DNA of 64,000 nt from Streptosporangium sandarakinum (GTDB lineage: Bacteria > Actinomycetota > Actinomycetes > Streptosporangiales > Streptosporangiaceae), in NCBI RefSeq assembly GCF_013409935.1, contig NZ_JACCCO010000001.1, positions 2,976,001 through 3,040,000 on the forward strand. Direction: 5' to 3'. The notes beneath the pieces were generated by a model, which had not been told where the DNA came from, made no database searches, and was given only the letters and a program-made list of their open reading frames with translations. The translations under genes were made by a program, and so were the position numbers. Shown one piece after another: positions 48,754-59,932 of the stretch. How positions within the stretch are numbered: position 1 is the stretch's first letter; each line of letters starts with the position of its first letter.

Positions 48754-48840
48754 CGGCACGGCGATCATGCAACCATCCTTGTCCTGCAGCTCATCGAAGA
48801 AGGCCGCTACTCAGGATGAAAAGCGCTCATTGATGCCCCA
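48754..48840 (+). pseudogene. IS5-type transposase tail (relic 2)
   Basis: The plus strand reads RHGDHATILVLQLIEEGRYSG and a TGA at 48817-48819. It resembles the tail at 46530-46580 (ATVQAILVLHAVEADPYSG) at both protein and DNA level, including the shared CTACTCAGGAT. Only the last 20 codons and the element end remain. Confidence 0.5.
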
Positions 48841-49046
48841 GCGCACTCAGGGCGCGTGGGCGGCGCTGGTCGCGACCGGCCGAAGAGCCGCAGCGCGGCC
48901 GGCGACCGCCTGACGCGCGGCGAGCCACCGAAGGCGGATCGCCTTCAACCCTGTAGAGAAGATCGTCGCCAGAAACAGCACTGACCCGAGATCGACACCG
49001 GATGAGTCGGGCGACCTCAGGTCAGCAATCGGCTGTCTCCGCAGGT

Positions 49047-49706
<660 letters not shown>

Positions 49707-49724
49707 TTGCCGACATCCTCCTCA

Positions 49725-49771
49725 CCTGTCGCTCCAGGGGACCCGGGCGTCCTCGCCTGTCGCTACAGGGG
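49725..49771. repeat. Two hairpin-forming direct repeats upstream of msrA
   Basis: CCTGTCGCTNCAGGGG occurs at 49725-49740 and 49756-49771 with one difference. Each copy can fold (CCTGT-CGCT-ACAGG in the second). They lie 19-65 bases upstream of the msrA start in the untranslated or promoter region. Confidence 0.5.
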
Positions 49772-49807
49772 GAACCAGTGCGCGCACCCCGATGTTCCCG
49801 TAAGTGC

Positions 49808-49872
49808 CGCTTAACAATTAACGAAGCATCGCTAATTTGTATTAAATGTGGTAAGCAGCGAAAATATGAAAC
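49808..49872 (+). promoter_or_regulatory. AT-rich promoter region of rarD
   Basis: This block, which contains ACAATTAACG and TTGTATTAAATG, is far richer in AT than anything nearby and ends at the rarD start. It probably holds the promoter; I could not fix the -10 and -35 boxes. Confidence 0.3.
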
Positions 49873-50796
49873 ATGCCTGAATCGCGCCGAGGAGTCCTGT
49901 ACGGCATCGCCGCCTACGCCATGTGGGGACTCTTCCCCCTCTACTGGCCGCTGCTGAAGCCGTCCGGCGCCCTGGAGATCCTCGCCCATCGCATGGTGTG
50001 GTCCCTGGTGGTCGTCGCCGCCATCCTGGCGGTCCGGCGGCACTGGTCGTGGTTCGGTGAGCTCCTGCGCACTCCCCGCAAGCTCGGCCTGCTCGTCCTG
50101 GCCGCGGCGATCGTCACCGTGAACTGGGGCGTCTACATCTACGCGGTCAACACCGGCCACGTGGTCGAGAGCGCGCTCGGCTACTTCATCAACCCCCTGG
50201 TCAGCGTCCTGTTCGGCGTCTTCCTGCTCAAGGAGCGGCTGCGGCCGCTGCAGTGGGCGGCGGTCGGCATGGGCGCCCTGTCCGTCGTCGTCCTCACGGT
50301 CGACTACGGCAGGCTGCCGTGGATCGCGCTGGTCCTGGCCGCCAGCTTCGGCACCTACGGTCTCATCAAGAAGATCGCGGCGGTCGGGGCCGCGGAGAGC
50401 ATGACCATCGAGACGCTGGTGCTGCTGGTGCCCGCGTTCGCCTACCTGGTCTACCTGCAGGTCCAGGGTGAGGGCACCTTCGCGAACGCGGGCACGGGCC
50501 ACGCCCTCCTGCTGGCCGGCGCCGGCGCGATCACGGCCGTGCCGCTGCTCTGCTTCACCGCCGCCGCGATCCGGGTGCCGCTCACCACGATCGGCCTGCT
50601 GCAGTACATCGCCCCGGTGCTGCAGTTCCTGTGCGGGGTGTTCGTCGTCCACGAGGCGATGCCGGCCAGCCGGTGGGCCGGGTTCGCCATCGTCTGGCTG
50701 GCCCTGTCGATCTTCACCTGGGACAGCCTCCGGGCCGCCCACCAGGCGCGCCGCGTCGCGCTCCGCGATCTGGAGCCGGCGGGCACGCCCGGATAG
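49873..50796 (+). CDS. rarD: RarD-type EamA transporter
   Basis: A 307-residue membrane protein with ten hydrophobic helices. RRGVLYGIAAYAMWGLFPLY, EILAHRMVWSLV and the segment VNWGVYIYAVNTGHVVESAL-GYFINPLVSVLFGV are the signature of RarD proteins (chloramphenicol-sensitive protein family), which are drug/metabolite transporters of unclear substrate. ASFGTYGLIKK and TTIGLLQYIAPVLQFL are also typical. Single gene, convergent with the polyprenyl synthase gene (29-base gap). Confidence 0.92.
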   Translation: MPESRRGVLYGIAAYAMWGLFPLYWPLLKPSGALEILAHRMVWSLVVVAAILAVRRHWSWFGELLRTPRKLGLLVLAAAIVTVNWGVYIYAVNTGHVVESALGYFINPLVSVLFGVFLLKERLRPLQWAAVGMGALSVVVLTVDYGRLPWIALVLAASFGTYGLIKKIAAVGAAESMTIETLVLLVPAFAYLVYLQVQGEGTFANAGTGHALLLAGAGAITAVPLLCFTAAAIRVPLTTIGLLQYIAPVLQFLCGVFVVHEAMPASRWAGFAIVWLALSIFTWDSLRAAHQARRVALRDLEPAGTPG

Positions 50797-50825
50797 GGAG
50801 GCCCCGTACCGGGGCTACGGCCCGA

Positions 50826-51821
50826 TCAGCCCGAGCGCTCGACCACGTAGTCGCACAGCGCCAGGTAGGCGGCGCGGGCCGGGATGTCGGGCAGGCCCGA
50901 CAGGTCCTCGCGGGCCCGGTCGGCCCAGGCGACGAGCTCGGCGCGGGCCTGCTCCATGGCCGGGTTGGCGCGCAGCAGGCGCAGGGCCTCCTCGACGTCC
51001 TCCTCGGCCACCGGACCGGCCAGCAGCTCGCGCAGCCGGGCGTCGGCGGGGTCGTCGGAGGCCAGGACGTGCAGCACCGGCAGCGTCCGGACGCCCTCGC
51101 GCAGGTCGGTGCCGGGGGTCTTGCCGGACTCGGCCGACTCCGAGGCGACGTCGAGCAGGTCGTCGCCGAGCTGCCATGCCACGCCGATGGCCTCGCAGGC
51201 CCGGGTCAGCCGCTCGACGACCTCCGGCGCGGCGCCGCTCAGCAGGGCGCCGAACCGGCCGGAGGTCGCGATGAGGGAGCCGGTCTTGTCGGCCAGGACG
51301 TTGATGTAGTGGGCGACCGCGTCCTCGCCGGGGCGGGGGCCGATGGTCTCGCGGATCTGCCCGCGCACCAGGCGGGAGAACGTCTGCGCCTGGATGCGGA
51401 TGATGTCGGCGCCGAGGTCGGCGAGGATCTCCGACGCCTGGGCGAACAGGTAGTCGCCGGTCAGGATCGCCACGGTGTTGTCCCACCGGGCGTTGGCCGA
51501 CGGGGAGCCCCGGCGCACCGGGGCCTCGTCCATGACGTCGTCGTGGTAGAGCGTCGCCAGGTGGGTCAGCTCGATGACCACCGCCCCCGGTACGACCCCG
51601 GGGGCGTCCGCGGCGCCGAACTGGGCGGCCAGCAGCACGAGCATCGCCCGGAACCGCTTGCCGCCGGCCTCGATGAGGTGTTTGGACGCCTCCGTCACGA
51701 AGGCGTCGTCGCTCTCCACCGAGGCCCGCAGCAGCTTCTCGACCTCTCCCAGCCCCGCTGTGAGGTCCTGCGCCAGCCGTTCGTCGATGAAAGGCAGATC
51801 AACAACCGGTGGCGCAGCCAT
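50826..51821 (-). CDS. Polyprenyl diphosphate synthase (menaquinone side chain)
   Basis: A 331-residue long-chain trans-prenyl synthase. The first Asp-rich motif is LYHDDVMDEAPVRRG and the second GDDLLDVAS; GGKRFRAMLVLLAA, LTGDYLFAQA and ADKTGSLIA are also conserved. It would extend farnesyl or geranylgeranyl diphosphate with isopentenyl diphosphate to the chain used for menaquinone. It lies 14 bases behind nuoN and is therefore probably co-transcribed with Complex I, whose electron acceptor is menaquinone. Confidence 0.92.
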   Translation of the reverse strand: MAAPPVVDLPFIDERLAQDLTAGLGEVEKLLRASVESDDAFVTEASKHLIEAGGKRFRAMLVLLAAQFGAADAPGVVPGAVVIELTHLATLYHDDVMDEAPVRRGSPSANARWDNTVAILTGDYLFAQASEILADLGADIIRIQAQTFSRLVRGQIRETIGPRPGEDAVAHYINVLADKTGSLIATSGRFGALLSGAAPEVVERLTRACEAIGVAWQLGDDLLDVASESAESGKTPGTDLREGVRTLPVLHVLASDDPADARLRELLAGPVAEEDVEEALRLLRANPAMEQARAELVAWADRAREDLSGLPDIPARAAYLALCDYVVERSG

Positions 51822-51835
51822 GAAGCACTACTCCT

Positions 51836-53386
51836 CTAACGAATGAACAACGCGGACGCAGCCTGGTCCGCGAGATCGAGCACCGGCTGGGGGAAGACTC
51901 CCAGCACTACGGTAGCCGCTGCCGCGAGTGCGACCACAGCCGAGGTCCCCACAGTGGGGACGGCGATGCTCGGCCCGTCCGCCGCGGGGTCGTTGAAGAA
52001 CATCAGCACGATCACCCGGACGTAGAAGAACGCGGCGATGGCCGAGCTCACCACGCCGACCACGACCAGCGGCACCGCGCCGCCGGAGACCGCCGCCGCG
52101 AACACCGCGTACTTCCCGAAGAAACCGCTGGTCAGCGGGATGCCCGCGAAGGCCAGCAGGAAGAACGCGAAGACTCCGGCCAGGAACGGCGACCGCTTGC
52201 CCAGGCCCGCCCAGCGGGACAGGTGACCGGCCTCGCCGCCCGCGTCGCGGACCATGGTGACCACCGCGAACGCGCCGACCGTGGTGAAGCCGTACGCGGC
52301 GAGGTAGAACAGGATGGCCGACAGCGCCTTGGCGTTCTGCGCGGCGGCGCCGGTGGCGATCACGCCGGTGAGCAGGAAGCCCGCGTGCGCGACCGAGGAG
52401 TAGGCGAGCATCCGCTTGATGTCGGTCTGGGTGATGGCCAGGATCGCACCGACGATCATGGTCAGGATCGCGATGCCCCACATGACCGGCTGCCAGTTCC
52501 ACTCCAGGCCGCCCAGGGCGACCCAGAAGACGCGCAGCACCGCGCCGAAGGCGGCCACCAGGACGGTGGAGGCCATCAGGGCGGTGACCGCGGTCGGCGC
52601 GCCCTGGTAGACGTCGGGCTTCCACGCCTGGAACGGCGCGGCGCCGATCTTGAACAGCAGGCCGACGCCGAGCATCGCGGTGCCGATCAGCAGCAGCGTC
52701 TCCTGACCGGAGACCACGCCGAGCGCGTCGCCGATGCCCTTGAGGCTCACCGTCCCGGTGTAGCCGTACACCAGGGCCATGCCGTACAGGAAGAAGGCCG
52801 AGGAGAACGCGCCGAGCAGGAAGTACTTGACCGACGCCTCCTGCGACAGCAGGCGGCGACGGCGGGCCAGGCCGCACAGCAGGTACAGCGGCAGCGACAT
52901 GACCTCCAGGCCGACGAACATGGCCAGCAGGTCGTTGGCGGAGGAGAACAGCAGCATGCCGCCGACCGCGAACAGCAGCAGCGGGTAGACCTCGGTCTGC
53001 GCGTAGCCGCTGCGGACCGCCTCCTCCTCGTCGGAGCTGCCCGGTACGGCGGCCGCCTGCGCGACGAACTGCTCGTCGTCGTTGATCAGCAGCACGCTGA
53101 CGAAGGCGAGGATGAGGATGATGCCCCAGACGAACAGGGCCGGCCCGTCGACCGCGACCGCGCCCATGGCGGAGGCGCTGGTCGGCAGGCCGTTCACCCC
53201 CCCGAGGATCGTGGTGGCGAACGCGCCGAGCAGCGCCAGCAGCGTCAGCGGCATGTGGATCGACTTGCGCAGATAGCGAGGCGCGAACGCCTCGATCAGG
53301 ACTCCGATGATCGCCGCGCCGAACACGATCAGCATCGGGGAGAGCAGCGCGTATTCGATCGTCGGAGCTTGGATGGTGCCGTTCAC
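51836..53386 (-). CDS. nuoN: NADH-quinone oxidoreductase subunit N
   Basis: A 516-residue antiporter-like membrane subunit with about 14 helices. LLFAVGGMLLFSSANDLLAM, FVGLEVMSLPLYLLCGL, VKYFLLGAFSSAFFLYGMAL, QAWKPDVYQGAPTAVTALMA and IKRMLAYSSVAHAGFLLTG are conserved, with the Lys and Glu residues of the proton path. Its ATG overlaps the nuoM stop (ATGA). It is the last nuo gene of the run, followed closely by the prenyl synthase gene. Confidence 0.96.
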   Translation of the reverse strand: MNGTIQAPTIEYALLSPMLIVFGAAIIGVLIEAFAPRYLRKSIHMPLTLLALLGAFATTILGGVNGLPTSASAMGAVAVDGPALFVWGIILILAFVSVLLINDDEQFVAQAAAVPGSSDEEEAVRSGYAQTEVYPLLLFAVGGMLLFSSANDLLAMFVGLEVMSLPLYLLCGLARRRRLLSQEASVKYFLLGAFSSAFFLYGMALVYGYTGTVSLKGIGDALGVVSGQETLLLIGTAMLGVGLLFKIGAAPFQAWKPDVYQGAPTAVTALMASTVLVAAFGAVLRVFWVALGGLEWNWQPVMWGIAILTMIVGAILAITQTDIKRMLAYSSVAHAGFLLTGVIATGAAAQNAKALSAILFYLAAYGFTTVGAFAVVTMVRDAGGEAGHLSRWAGLGKRSPFLAGVFAFFLLAFAGIPLTSGFFGKYAVFAAAVSGGAVPLVVVGVVSSAIAAFFYVRVIVLMFFNDPAADGPSIAVPTVGTSAVVALAAAATVVLGVFPQPVLDLADQAASALFIR

Positions 53387-54912
53387 TGCCCGGCCCCCTT
53401 CTTCTCAGCGACGGCCGGGGTGAACGGGGTCACATGAACGCTGGAGAGCGTCTTGTCCACCGCGGGATTGATCACGTCGAGCATCGGCTTGGGGAAGAAA
53501 CCGAAGACGATGAGGAGCGCGACCAGCGGGCCCACCACCCACCGCTCACGTGCGTTGAGGTCGGTGAAGCCCTTGACCGACTCGGCCGTCGGGCCGTTCA
53601 TCGTCCGCTGGTACATCCACAGGATGTAGATCGCCGCCAGCACCACGCCGGAGGCGGCGATGATCGCCGCGACCTTGTAACGCTCGTAGGAGCCCATGAG
53701 GACCATGAACTCGCTGACGAACGTCGACAGGCCCGGCAGCGACAGACCGGACAGGCCGGCGATCAGGAAGGACCCGGCGAGCACCGGGGAGACCTTCTGC
53801 ACGCCGCCGTAGTCGGCGATGCGGCTGGAACCCCGGCGGTAGATCAGGAACCCGGCGATCAGGAACAGCGCGCCGGTGGAGAACCCGTGGTTGACCATGT
53901 ACAGCGTGGCGCCCGCGCCGGCGTCCTTCGTCATCGCGAAGACGCCCAAAGCGATGAAGCCGAAGTGCGAGATCGAGGTGTAGGCGATCAGGCGCTTCAT
54001 GTCGGTCTGGCCGATGGCCACGATCGCGCCGTAGACGATGCCGACCACGGCCAGCACGATCACCAGCGGGGTGAAGAACTTCGACGCCTCCGGGAACAGC
54101 TCCAGGCAGAAGCGGAGCATGCCGTAGGTGCCGACCTTGTCCAGCACGCCGACCAGCAGCACGGCGGCGCCGGCCGGGGCCTGCGCCGCGGCGTCGGGCA
54201 GCCAGGTGTGGAACGGCCACAGCGGCGCCTTGACCGCGAAGGCGATGAAGAAGCCCAGGAAGAGCCACTTCTGGGTGCCCGGGTCCTGGATGGCCCCGAT
54301 CAGCTCGGGGAACATGAAGGTGTTCTTCTCGGCGACCACGTAGAGGGCGATCACCGCGACCAGCATGAGCAGGCCGCCGAAGAGCGAGTAGAGCAGGAAC
54401 TTCACGGCCGCGTAGGACCGCTGGACGCCGCCGTACGACCCGATCATGAAGTACATCGGGATCAGCATGGCCTCGAAGAACACGTAGAAGAGGAAGACGT
54501 CGGTCGCCGCGAAGACGCCGATCATCATCGCTTCCAGCACCAGCAGCAGCGCGAAGTAGGTCCGCACCGACCGCTTGGGCGGGGCCGCGGCCCCGGTGCC
54601 GTCCGCGTCGTGCCAGGAGGCCAGGATCACGATCGGCACGAGCAGCGCCGACAGCGCGATCAGCACCAGCGCGATGCCGTCCACGCCGACGCCGTAGTGG
54701 ACGCCGAACCGCGGGATCCACTGGTGGACCTCGGCGAACTGGAACCGCTCGGCCGAAGAGGGGTCGAACCGGGTCGCCATGACGACCGTGAGCGCCAGCA
54801 CGACCAGCGAGACCGCCAGGGCGACCTGCTTGGCGAGCTTGTCGTTCTTGACAAGGGAGACACCCACCGCGCCCAGTACGGGCACGGCCATCAGGGTTGA
54901 GAGCCAGGGCAT
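53383..54912 (-). CDS. nuoM: NADH-quinone oxidoreductase subunit M
   Basis: A 509-residue antiporter-like subunit. FLFYVFFEAMLIPMYFMIGS, FLIYRRGSSRIADYGGV, PFHTWLPDAAAQAPAGAAVL, MKRLIAYTSISHFGFIALGV and PGLSTFVSEFMVLMG are typical of NuoM/ND4; Glu, Lys and His of the channel are present. I took the ATG at 54912, which shares one base with the nuoL TGA (TGATG); a GTG one codon before (54915) is also possible. Confidence 0.95.
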   Translation of the reverse strand: MPWLSTLMAVPVLGAVGVSLVKNDKLAKQVALAVSLVVLALTVVMATRFDPSSAERFQFAEVHQWIPRFGVHYGVGVDGIALVLIALSALLVPIVILASWHDADGTGAAAPPKRSVRTYFALLLVLEAMMIGVFAATDVFLFYVFFEAMLIPMYFMIGSYGGVQRSYAAVKFLLYSLFGGLLMLVAVIALYVVAEKNTFMFPELIGAIQDPGTQKWLFLGFFIAFAVKAPLWPFHTWLPDAAAQAPAGAAVLLVGVLDKVGTYGMLRFCLELFPEASKFFTPLVIVLAVVGIVYGAIVAIGQTDMKRLIAYTSISHFGFIALGVFAMTKDAGAGATLYMVNHGFSTGALFLIAGFLIYRRGSSRIADYGGVQKVSPVLAGSFLIAGLSGLSLPGLSTFVSEFMVLMGSYERYKVAAIIAASGVVLAAIYILWMYQRTMNGPTAESVKGFTDLNARERWVVGPLVALLIVFGFFPKPMLDVINPAVDKTLSSVHVTPFTPAVAEKKGAGQ

Positions 54913-56840
54913 CACATGGTCCCTACGTAGAGCAGCGCGCCAACGACCACGGCGGCACCGAAGAGGATGGACAACGCGTAGGACCGGACGTAGCCGGTCT
55001 GGATGCGGCGCACCCGCCCGGAGGTCCCGCCGATGCCCGCGGCCAGCCCGTTGACCAGGCCGTCGATGCCGCGGTTGTCGAAGAACACCGCGATCCGGGT
55101 CAGCCACTGGCCGGGGCGCATGAACAGCGCCTCGTTCAGGGCGTCGCCGTACAGGTCGCGGCGGGCGAAGACGGTGAGGAAGGAGCCGCGCGGGGCGACC
55201 TCGGGCACCTCGGCGGCGCCGTACCGGAACCAGGCGAACGCGGCGCCGATCGCGACCAGTGCGAGCGTGGCCAGGCCGACCGTGCCGACGCCGAAGATGT
55301 GCGGCTCGGGCAGCTCCGCCGGCAGGCCGACGGCCGGGGCGAGGAACTTCATGAACCGGTTGCCGAGGATCAGGTAGGCGCCCAGGCCGATCGAGCCGAT
55401 GGACAGCAGGACCAGCGGGACGGTCATGACCGACGGCGACTCGTGCGGGTGGGCGTCGTCGGCCCAGCGCCGCTTGCCGAAGAAGGTCATGAAGACCATC
55501 CGCGACATGTAGAAGCCGGTCAGACCGGCGCCGAGCACGGCGAGCCAGCCGAGGATCTCGTTGTGCTCCATGGCCGTCTCGATGATGCCCTCCTTGGTGT
55601 AGTAACCGGAGAGCAGCGGGAAGCCGATGATCGCGAGGTAGCCGATGAAGAAGGTGACCGCGGTGATCTTCATCACCGTGAACAGGCCGCCGTAGCGGCG
55701 CATGTTGACCTCGTCGTTCATCGCGTGCATGACCGAGCCCGCGCCGAGGAACATGTTGGCCTTGAAGAAGCCGTGCGTGATCAGGTGCGCGATGGCGAAG
55801 GCGTAGCCGACCGGGCCGAGGCCCGCGCCGAGCATCATGTAGCCGATCTGCGACATCGTCGAACCGGCCAGGCCCTTCTTGATGTCGTCCTTGGCGCAAC
55901 CGATGATCGCACCGGCGAGCAGCGTGGCCACGCCGACGATCGTCACGACGAGCTGCGCGGTCGGGGCGGCCTCGAAGAACGCGCCGGACCGGACGACCAG
56001 GTAGACGCCGGCGGTGACCATGGTCGCGGCGTGGATGAGGGCCGAGACCGGGGTCGGGCCCTCCATCGCGTCGAGCAGCCAGGACTGCAGCGGCAGCTGC
56101 GCCGACTTGCCGCAGGCGCCGAGGAGCAGCAGCAGGCCGATCGCGGTGACCGTGCCCTGGGACAGGCTGCCACCGGCCAGCGCGTCCTGTACGGCGCCGG
56201 CGCCGAGGTTCTTGTAGGCGAACGAGCCGAAGACCGACCAGATCGTGAACAGCGCGATCAGCAGCCCGAGGTCGCCGACGCGGTTGACGATGAACGCCTT
56301 CTTCGCGGCGGTCGCCGCGGTGGGCTTGAACTGCCAGAACCCGATCAGCAGGTAGGACGCCAGACCCACGCCCTCCCAGCCGACGAACAGGCCGAGGTAG
56401 TTGTCCGACAGCACCAGCAGCAGCATCGCCGCGACGAACAGGTTCAGGTAGGAGAAGAACCTGCGCCGGTCGGGGTCGTGCGACATGTAGCCGATCGAGT
56501 AGATGTGGATCAGCGAGCCCACACCGGTGATCAGCAGCGCGAAGCTGATCGACAGCGGGTCGATCAGCAGCCCCGTGTCGGCGACGCCGGGGATGAACTC
56601 GTACAGGCTGATCGCCCGGCGGCGCTCCCCGGCGGGCAGGCCGAGCAGTTCGACGAAGGCTGCGACGGCCACCACGAAGGCGGCCAGCGACATCACCACG
56701 CCGAGGAGGTGACCCCAGCGGTCGGTGCGGCGGCCGCCCAGCAGGAGGACCGCGGCGCCGAGCAACGGCAGCGCGATCATCAGCCAGGAGACCCCGATCA
56801 CCCCACCGGAGTGCTGGAAGATCTCAACGGGAGATTGCAC
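54912..56840 (-). CDS. nuoL: NADH-quinone oxidoreductase subunit L
   Basis: A 642-residue subunit with about 16 membrane helices and the long lateral helix at the C-terminus. [58 protein letters not shown] and [18 protein letters not shown] are diagnostic. The start GTG at 56840 is supported by AAGAGGTGG. It lies 10 bases downstream of the nuoK stop. Confidence 0.96.
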   Translation of the reverse strand: MQSPVEIFQHSGGVIGVSWLMIALPLLGAAVLLLGGRRTDRWGHLLGVVMSLAAFVVAVAAFVELLGLPAGERRRAISLYEFIPGVADTGLLIDPLSISFALLITGVGSLIHIYSIGYMSHDPDRRRFFSYLNLFVAAMLLLVLSDNYLGLFVGWEGVGLASYLLIGFWQFKPTAATAAKKAFIVNRVGDLGLLIALFTIWSVFGSFAYKNLGAGAVQDALAGGSLSQGTVTAIGLLLLLGACGKSAQLPLQSWLLDAMEGPTPVSALIHAATMVTAGVYLVVRSGAFFEAAPTAQLVVTIVGVATLLAGAIIGCAKDDIKKGLAGSTMSQIGYMMLGAGLGPVGYAFAIAHLITHGFFKANMFLGAGSVMHAMNDEVNMRRYGGLFTVMKITAVTFFIGYLAIIGFPLLSGYYTKEGIIETAMEHNEILGWLAVLGAGLTGFYMSRMVFMTFFGKRRWADDAHPHESPSVMTVPLVLLSIGSIGLGAYLILGNRFMKFLAPAVGLPAELPEPHIFGVGTVGLATLALVAIGAAFAWFRYGAAEVPEVAPRGSFLTVFARRDLYGDALNEALFMRPGQWLTRIAVFFDNRGIDGLVNGLAAGIGGTSGRVRRIQTGYVRSYALSILFGAAVVVGALLYVGTM

Positions 56841-56850
56841 CGGCCACCTC

Positions 56851-57147
56851 TTAGTACTTCAGCAGGTTCGCGTCGTCCACCGACGCCGACCTGCGGGTTC
56901 GGAAGATCATCACGATGATGGCAAGGCCGACCACGACCTCGGCCGCGGCCACCACCATCACGAAGAACGCGATGAGCTGACCGTCAAGGTTTCCGTGCTG
57001 CCGGGCGAAGGTCACGAACGCGAGGTTGCAGGCGTTGAGCATGAGCTCCACGCACATGAACACCACGATCGCGTTGCGCCGGATCAGCACGCCGACGGCG
57101 CCGATCGCGAACAGCAGCGCGGAGAGCACCAGGTAGTGGGTGGTCAC
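56851..57147 (-). CDS. nuoK: NADH-quinone oxidoreductase subunit K
   Basis: A 98-residue subunit with three membrane helices. [20 protein letters not shown] carries the conserved Glu of the proton path, and a second Glu is in [13 protein letters not shown]. The GTG at 57147 overlaps the nuoJ stop (GTGA). The length is normal for the family. Confidence 0.96.
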   Translation of the reverse strand: MTTHYLVLSALLFAIGAVGVLIRRNAIVVFMCVELMLNACNLAFVTFARQHGNLDGQLIAFFVMVVAAAEVVVGLAIIVMIFRTRRSASVDDANLLKY

Positions 57148-58100
57148 TGGCCTTCCTCTCGTTGAGCCGCTTCCCGGTCGTGTCCGGCGACGGCGGAGTC
57201 GCGCTCGGCGACGCCGTCCTCGGCCGGGGCGCCCTGGGCGGCCGCGGGACTCTCGACGGCGGGGTTGCGCTCGGCGACGCTCTCCTCGACCCGGAAGCCC
57301 TCGCCCGCGGCGGCCTCGCCGGCCGCCTCGTCGGGCTCGCCGGCCTTCTCCTTGTCGATGACCTGGCGGATGAGCGCGGCCTTCTCGGGGTCGGTGGGCC
57401 GGATGCCGTCCTCCATGTCGTGCCGGGCCAGCACCCGGTTGATCGACTTGACCGCCACCGAGCCGTCGGGCAGCAGGGCCGGCATGTCGATGGCGTTGTG
57501 CCGGGCGTAGGTGCCGGGCCCGGGCAGCGGCGACGGCTGCGGCCCGGCGAACCGGGCGCGGGCCAGGTCGCGCTGGGTGGCCTTGGGCCGGACCCGCTCG
57601 CGGTGGGCCAGGACCATGGCGCCGAGCGCGGCGGTGATCAGCAGCGCCGAGGTGACCTCGAAGGCGAAGACGTACCGGGTGAAGATGAGCTGGGCCAGCG
57701 CCGGGACGTTGCCGCCCGCCTCCTTCGCCGCGCCCTCGACGCCGACCGCCGGGCTGAACGCGGCGTTGCCGACGCCCAGGGCGAGCAGGAGCACGAAGGC
57801 CAGGCCCGCGATCGCGGCCCAGAAGCGCTGCCCCTTGATCGTCTCGACCAGCGAGTCGGCGGAGTCGACGCCGACGAGCATGAGCACGAACAGGAAGAGC
57901 ATCATGACCGCGCCGGTGTAGACGACGATCTGCACCGCGGCGAGGAACGGGGCGTCCTGGACGGCGTAGAGCACCGCGAGGGACAGCATGACGACGCCCA
58001 GCATCAGGGCCGAGTAGACGGCCCTGCGGCTGAAGACGAGGCCGAGGGCGGCGGAGACCGAGACGACGGCCAGCACCCAGAACGTGACGGTCTCACCCAT
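57144..58100 (-). CDS. nuoJ: NADH-quinone oxidoreductase subunit J with long C-terminal extension
   Basis: A 318-residue subunit. The first 170 residues are the five-helix NuoJ core ([60 protein letters not shown]). The rest is a hydrophilic tail of about 145 residues. A segment [20 protein letters not shown] is common in actinobacterial NuoJ, but the last 70 residues are an Ala/Glu-rich stretch with a partial repeat ([11 protein letters not shown] and [11 protein letters not shown]). The ATG at 58100 overlaps the end of nuoI by 8 bases. Confidence 0.94.
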   Translation of the reverse strand: MGETVTFWVLAVVSVSAALGLVFSRRAVYSALMLGVVMLSLAVLYAVQDAPFLAAVQIVVYTGAVMMLFLFVLMLVGVDSADSLVETIKGQRFWAAIAGLAFVLLLALGVGNAAFSPAVGVEGAAKEAGGNVPALAQLIFTRYVFAFEVTSALLITAALGAMVLAHRERVRPKATQRDLARARFAGPQPSPLPGPGTYARHNAIDMPALLPDGSVAVKSINRVLARHDMEDGIRPTDPEKAALIRQVIDKEKAGEPDEAAGEAAAGEGFRVEESVAERNPAVESPAAAQGAPAEDGVAERDSAVAGHDREAAQREEGQ

Positions 58101-58608
58101 TGTTGCGTCCCAGCCGGTAGTAGTCCTCTTCGGTCTCGCCCAGGCGCATGGGGTGCGGCGGAGTCTCCATCCCCGGCCCGAGCGGCGCGAGGAGCATCTC
58201 CTTGGTGTAGATGAGGCTCTCGCGGCTGGAGTCGGCGAGCTCGTACTCGTTCGTCATGGTCAACGCGCGGGTCGGGCAGGCCTCGATGCACAGGCCGCAC
58301 AGGATGCACCGCAGGTAGTTGATCTGGTAGACGCGCCCGTAGCGCTCACCCGGCGAGTAACGCTCCTCGTCGGTGTTGTCGCCACCCTCGACGTAGATCG
58401 CGTCCGCCGGGCAGGCCCAGGCGCACAGCTCACAGCCGACGCACTTCTCCAGGCCGTCGGGCCAGCGGTTGAGCTGGTGCCGGCCGTGGAACCGCGGAGC
58501 CGTGGGCCGCTTCTCCTCGGGGTAGTTGACCGTTTCGACCTTCTTGAACATCGTGTGGAAGGTCACGCCGAACCCCTTGACGGGGTTCAGCCAATCAGTT
58601 GCTCCCAC
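58093..58608 (-). CDS. nuoI: NADH-quinone oxidoreductase subunit I
   Basis: A 171-residue ferredoxin-like subunit that binds two 4Fe-4S clusters. The two Cys motifs are [12 protein letters not shown] and [12 protein letters not shown], with the typical NRWPDGLEK and [16 protein letters not shown] around them. The GTG at 58608 follows an AGGAGG ribosome-binding site and lies inside the end of nuoH (14-base overlap). Confidence 0.96.
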   Translation of the reverse strand: MGATDWLNPVKGFGVTFHTMFKKVETVNYPEEKRPTAPRFHGRHQLNRWPDGLEKCVGCELCAWACPADAIYVEGGDNTDEERYSPGERYGRVYQINYLRCILCGLCIEACPTRALTMTNEYELADSSRESLIYTKEMLLAPLGPGMETPPHPMRLGETEEDYYRLGRNNG

Positions 58609-59932
58609 TGGAAACCTCCTTGCGCGCCACCCCGTGGTAGTGCGGCAGGTCGAGCGGCGGCACGGGGAAGCCGCCCGCGGCGGGCTCGGCGCCGAGTTCC
58701 TCGAACTCGGCCTGGACCTGGGCCTCCCGCTCCTCCTTGCGCCGCTGCAGGACGCTGTCGAAGCGCCACCAGATGAGGGCGCAGCCGATGAGCACCACGA
58801 CGCCCAGCGCGTACACGAGCGTCCGGTCGGTGCCGGTCAGGCGGAACGCCTTGGCGGTGGCGATCAGCAGGATCCAGGCGAGGTTGACCGGGATGAGGAT
58901 CTTCCATCCCAGGGCCATGAGCTGGTCGTAGCGGACTCGCGGCAGCGAGGCGCGGCACCAGACGAAGAAGGCGAAGACCAGCACCATCTTCGCGAAGAAC
59001 CACAGCAGCGGCCACCAGCCGCTGTTCGCGCCGTCCCACAGGGAGATCGGCCACGGGGCACGCCAGCCGCCCATGAAGAGGGTGATCGATATGGCCGAGA
59101 CGACGAACACGTTGACGTACTCGGCGAGCATGATGACCGCGAACTTCAGCGAGTTGGAGTACTCCGTCTGGAAGCCGCCGACCAGCTCGCCCTCACCCTC
59201 GGGCAGGTCGAAGGGCACCCGGTTGGTCTCGCCCAGCATCGTGATGACGTAGATGACGAAGGACGGGAACAGGGTGATCATGTACCACGACGGCATCGGC
59301 ACGCCGAAGAGCTCGTTGCCGCCGGCCTGCGCGCTGACGATCTCGGAGGTGGACAGCGTTCCGGCGTACAGGAACACGCCGACGAACGACAGGCCCATCG
59401 CGATCTCGTAGGACACAACCTGGGCGCTGGCCCGCAGGCCGCCCAGCATCGCGTACGGCGAGCGCGACCCCCAGCCGGCGAGCACGATGCCGTACACGCC
59501 GACCGAGGCCATCGCCAGCACCAGCAGCACCGCGACCGGCAGGTCGGTGAGCTGCAGCGGCGTCTCGACGCCGAACATGGAGACCATCGGGCCCATCGGG
59601 ACGACCGAGAAGGCCAGGAACGCCGGGACCGCCAGGACCACCGGGGCGATGAAGTAGATCACCTTGTCGACGGTCCGGGGCATCAGGTCTTCCTTGAGGC
59701 CCATCTTCAGGCCGTCGGCGACCGACTGCAGGAGACCGAACTTGCCGGCCCGGTTGGGGCCGTAGCGGTTCTGCATGCGGGAGATCAGCTTGCGCTCGAA
59801 CCACACGCCGAACAGCACGCCCAGCATCAGGACGATGAAGATGACGACGGCCTTGATGATGCTGATCCAGAGCGGGTCCTTGCCGAAGTCGGCGAGGGTC
59901 GGATCGGCCGCTGCTAGCAGAGTAGTCCTCAC
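58595..59932 (-). CDS. nuoH: NADH-quinone oxidoreductase subunit H
   Basis: A 445-residue subunit with eight membrane helices that forms part of the quinone site. [59 protein letters not shown] and [20 protein letters not shown] are the family landmarks. The C-terminal 70 residues are a hydrophilic extension common in actinobacteria. The GTG at 59932 overlaps the nuoG stop (GTGA). Confidence 0.96.
   Translation of the reverse strand: MRTTLLAAADPTLADFGKDPLWISIIKAVVIFIVLMLGVLFGVWFERKLISRMQNRYGPNRAGKFGLLQSVADGLKMGLKEDLMPRTVDKVIYFIAPVVLAVPAFLAFSVVPMGPMVSMFGVETPLQLTDLPVAVLLVLAMASVGVYGIVLAGWGSRSPYAMLGGLRASAQVVSYEIAMGLSFVGVFLYAGTLSTSEIVSAQAGGNELFGVPMPSWYMITLFPSFVIYVITMLGETNRVPFDLPEGEGELVGGFQTEYSNSLKFAVIMLAEYVNVFVVSAISITLFMGGWRAPWPISLWDGANSGWWPLLWFFAKMVLVFAFFVWCRASLPRVRYDQLMALGWKILIPVNLAWILLIATAKAFRLTGTDRTLVYALGVVVLIGCALIWWRFDSVLQRRKEEREAQVQAEFEELGAEPAAGGFPVPPLDLPHYHGVARKEVSSGSN

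Noticed and set aside
53434..56918. Very long plus-strand frames opposite nuoM and nuoL
   Set aside because: Asp/Arg/His-rich shadows of conserved membrane protein genes on the minus strand.
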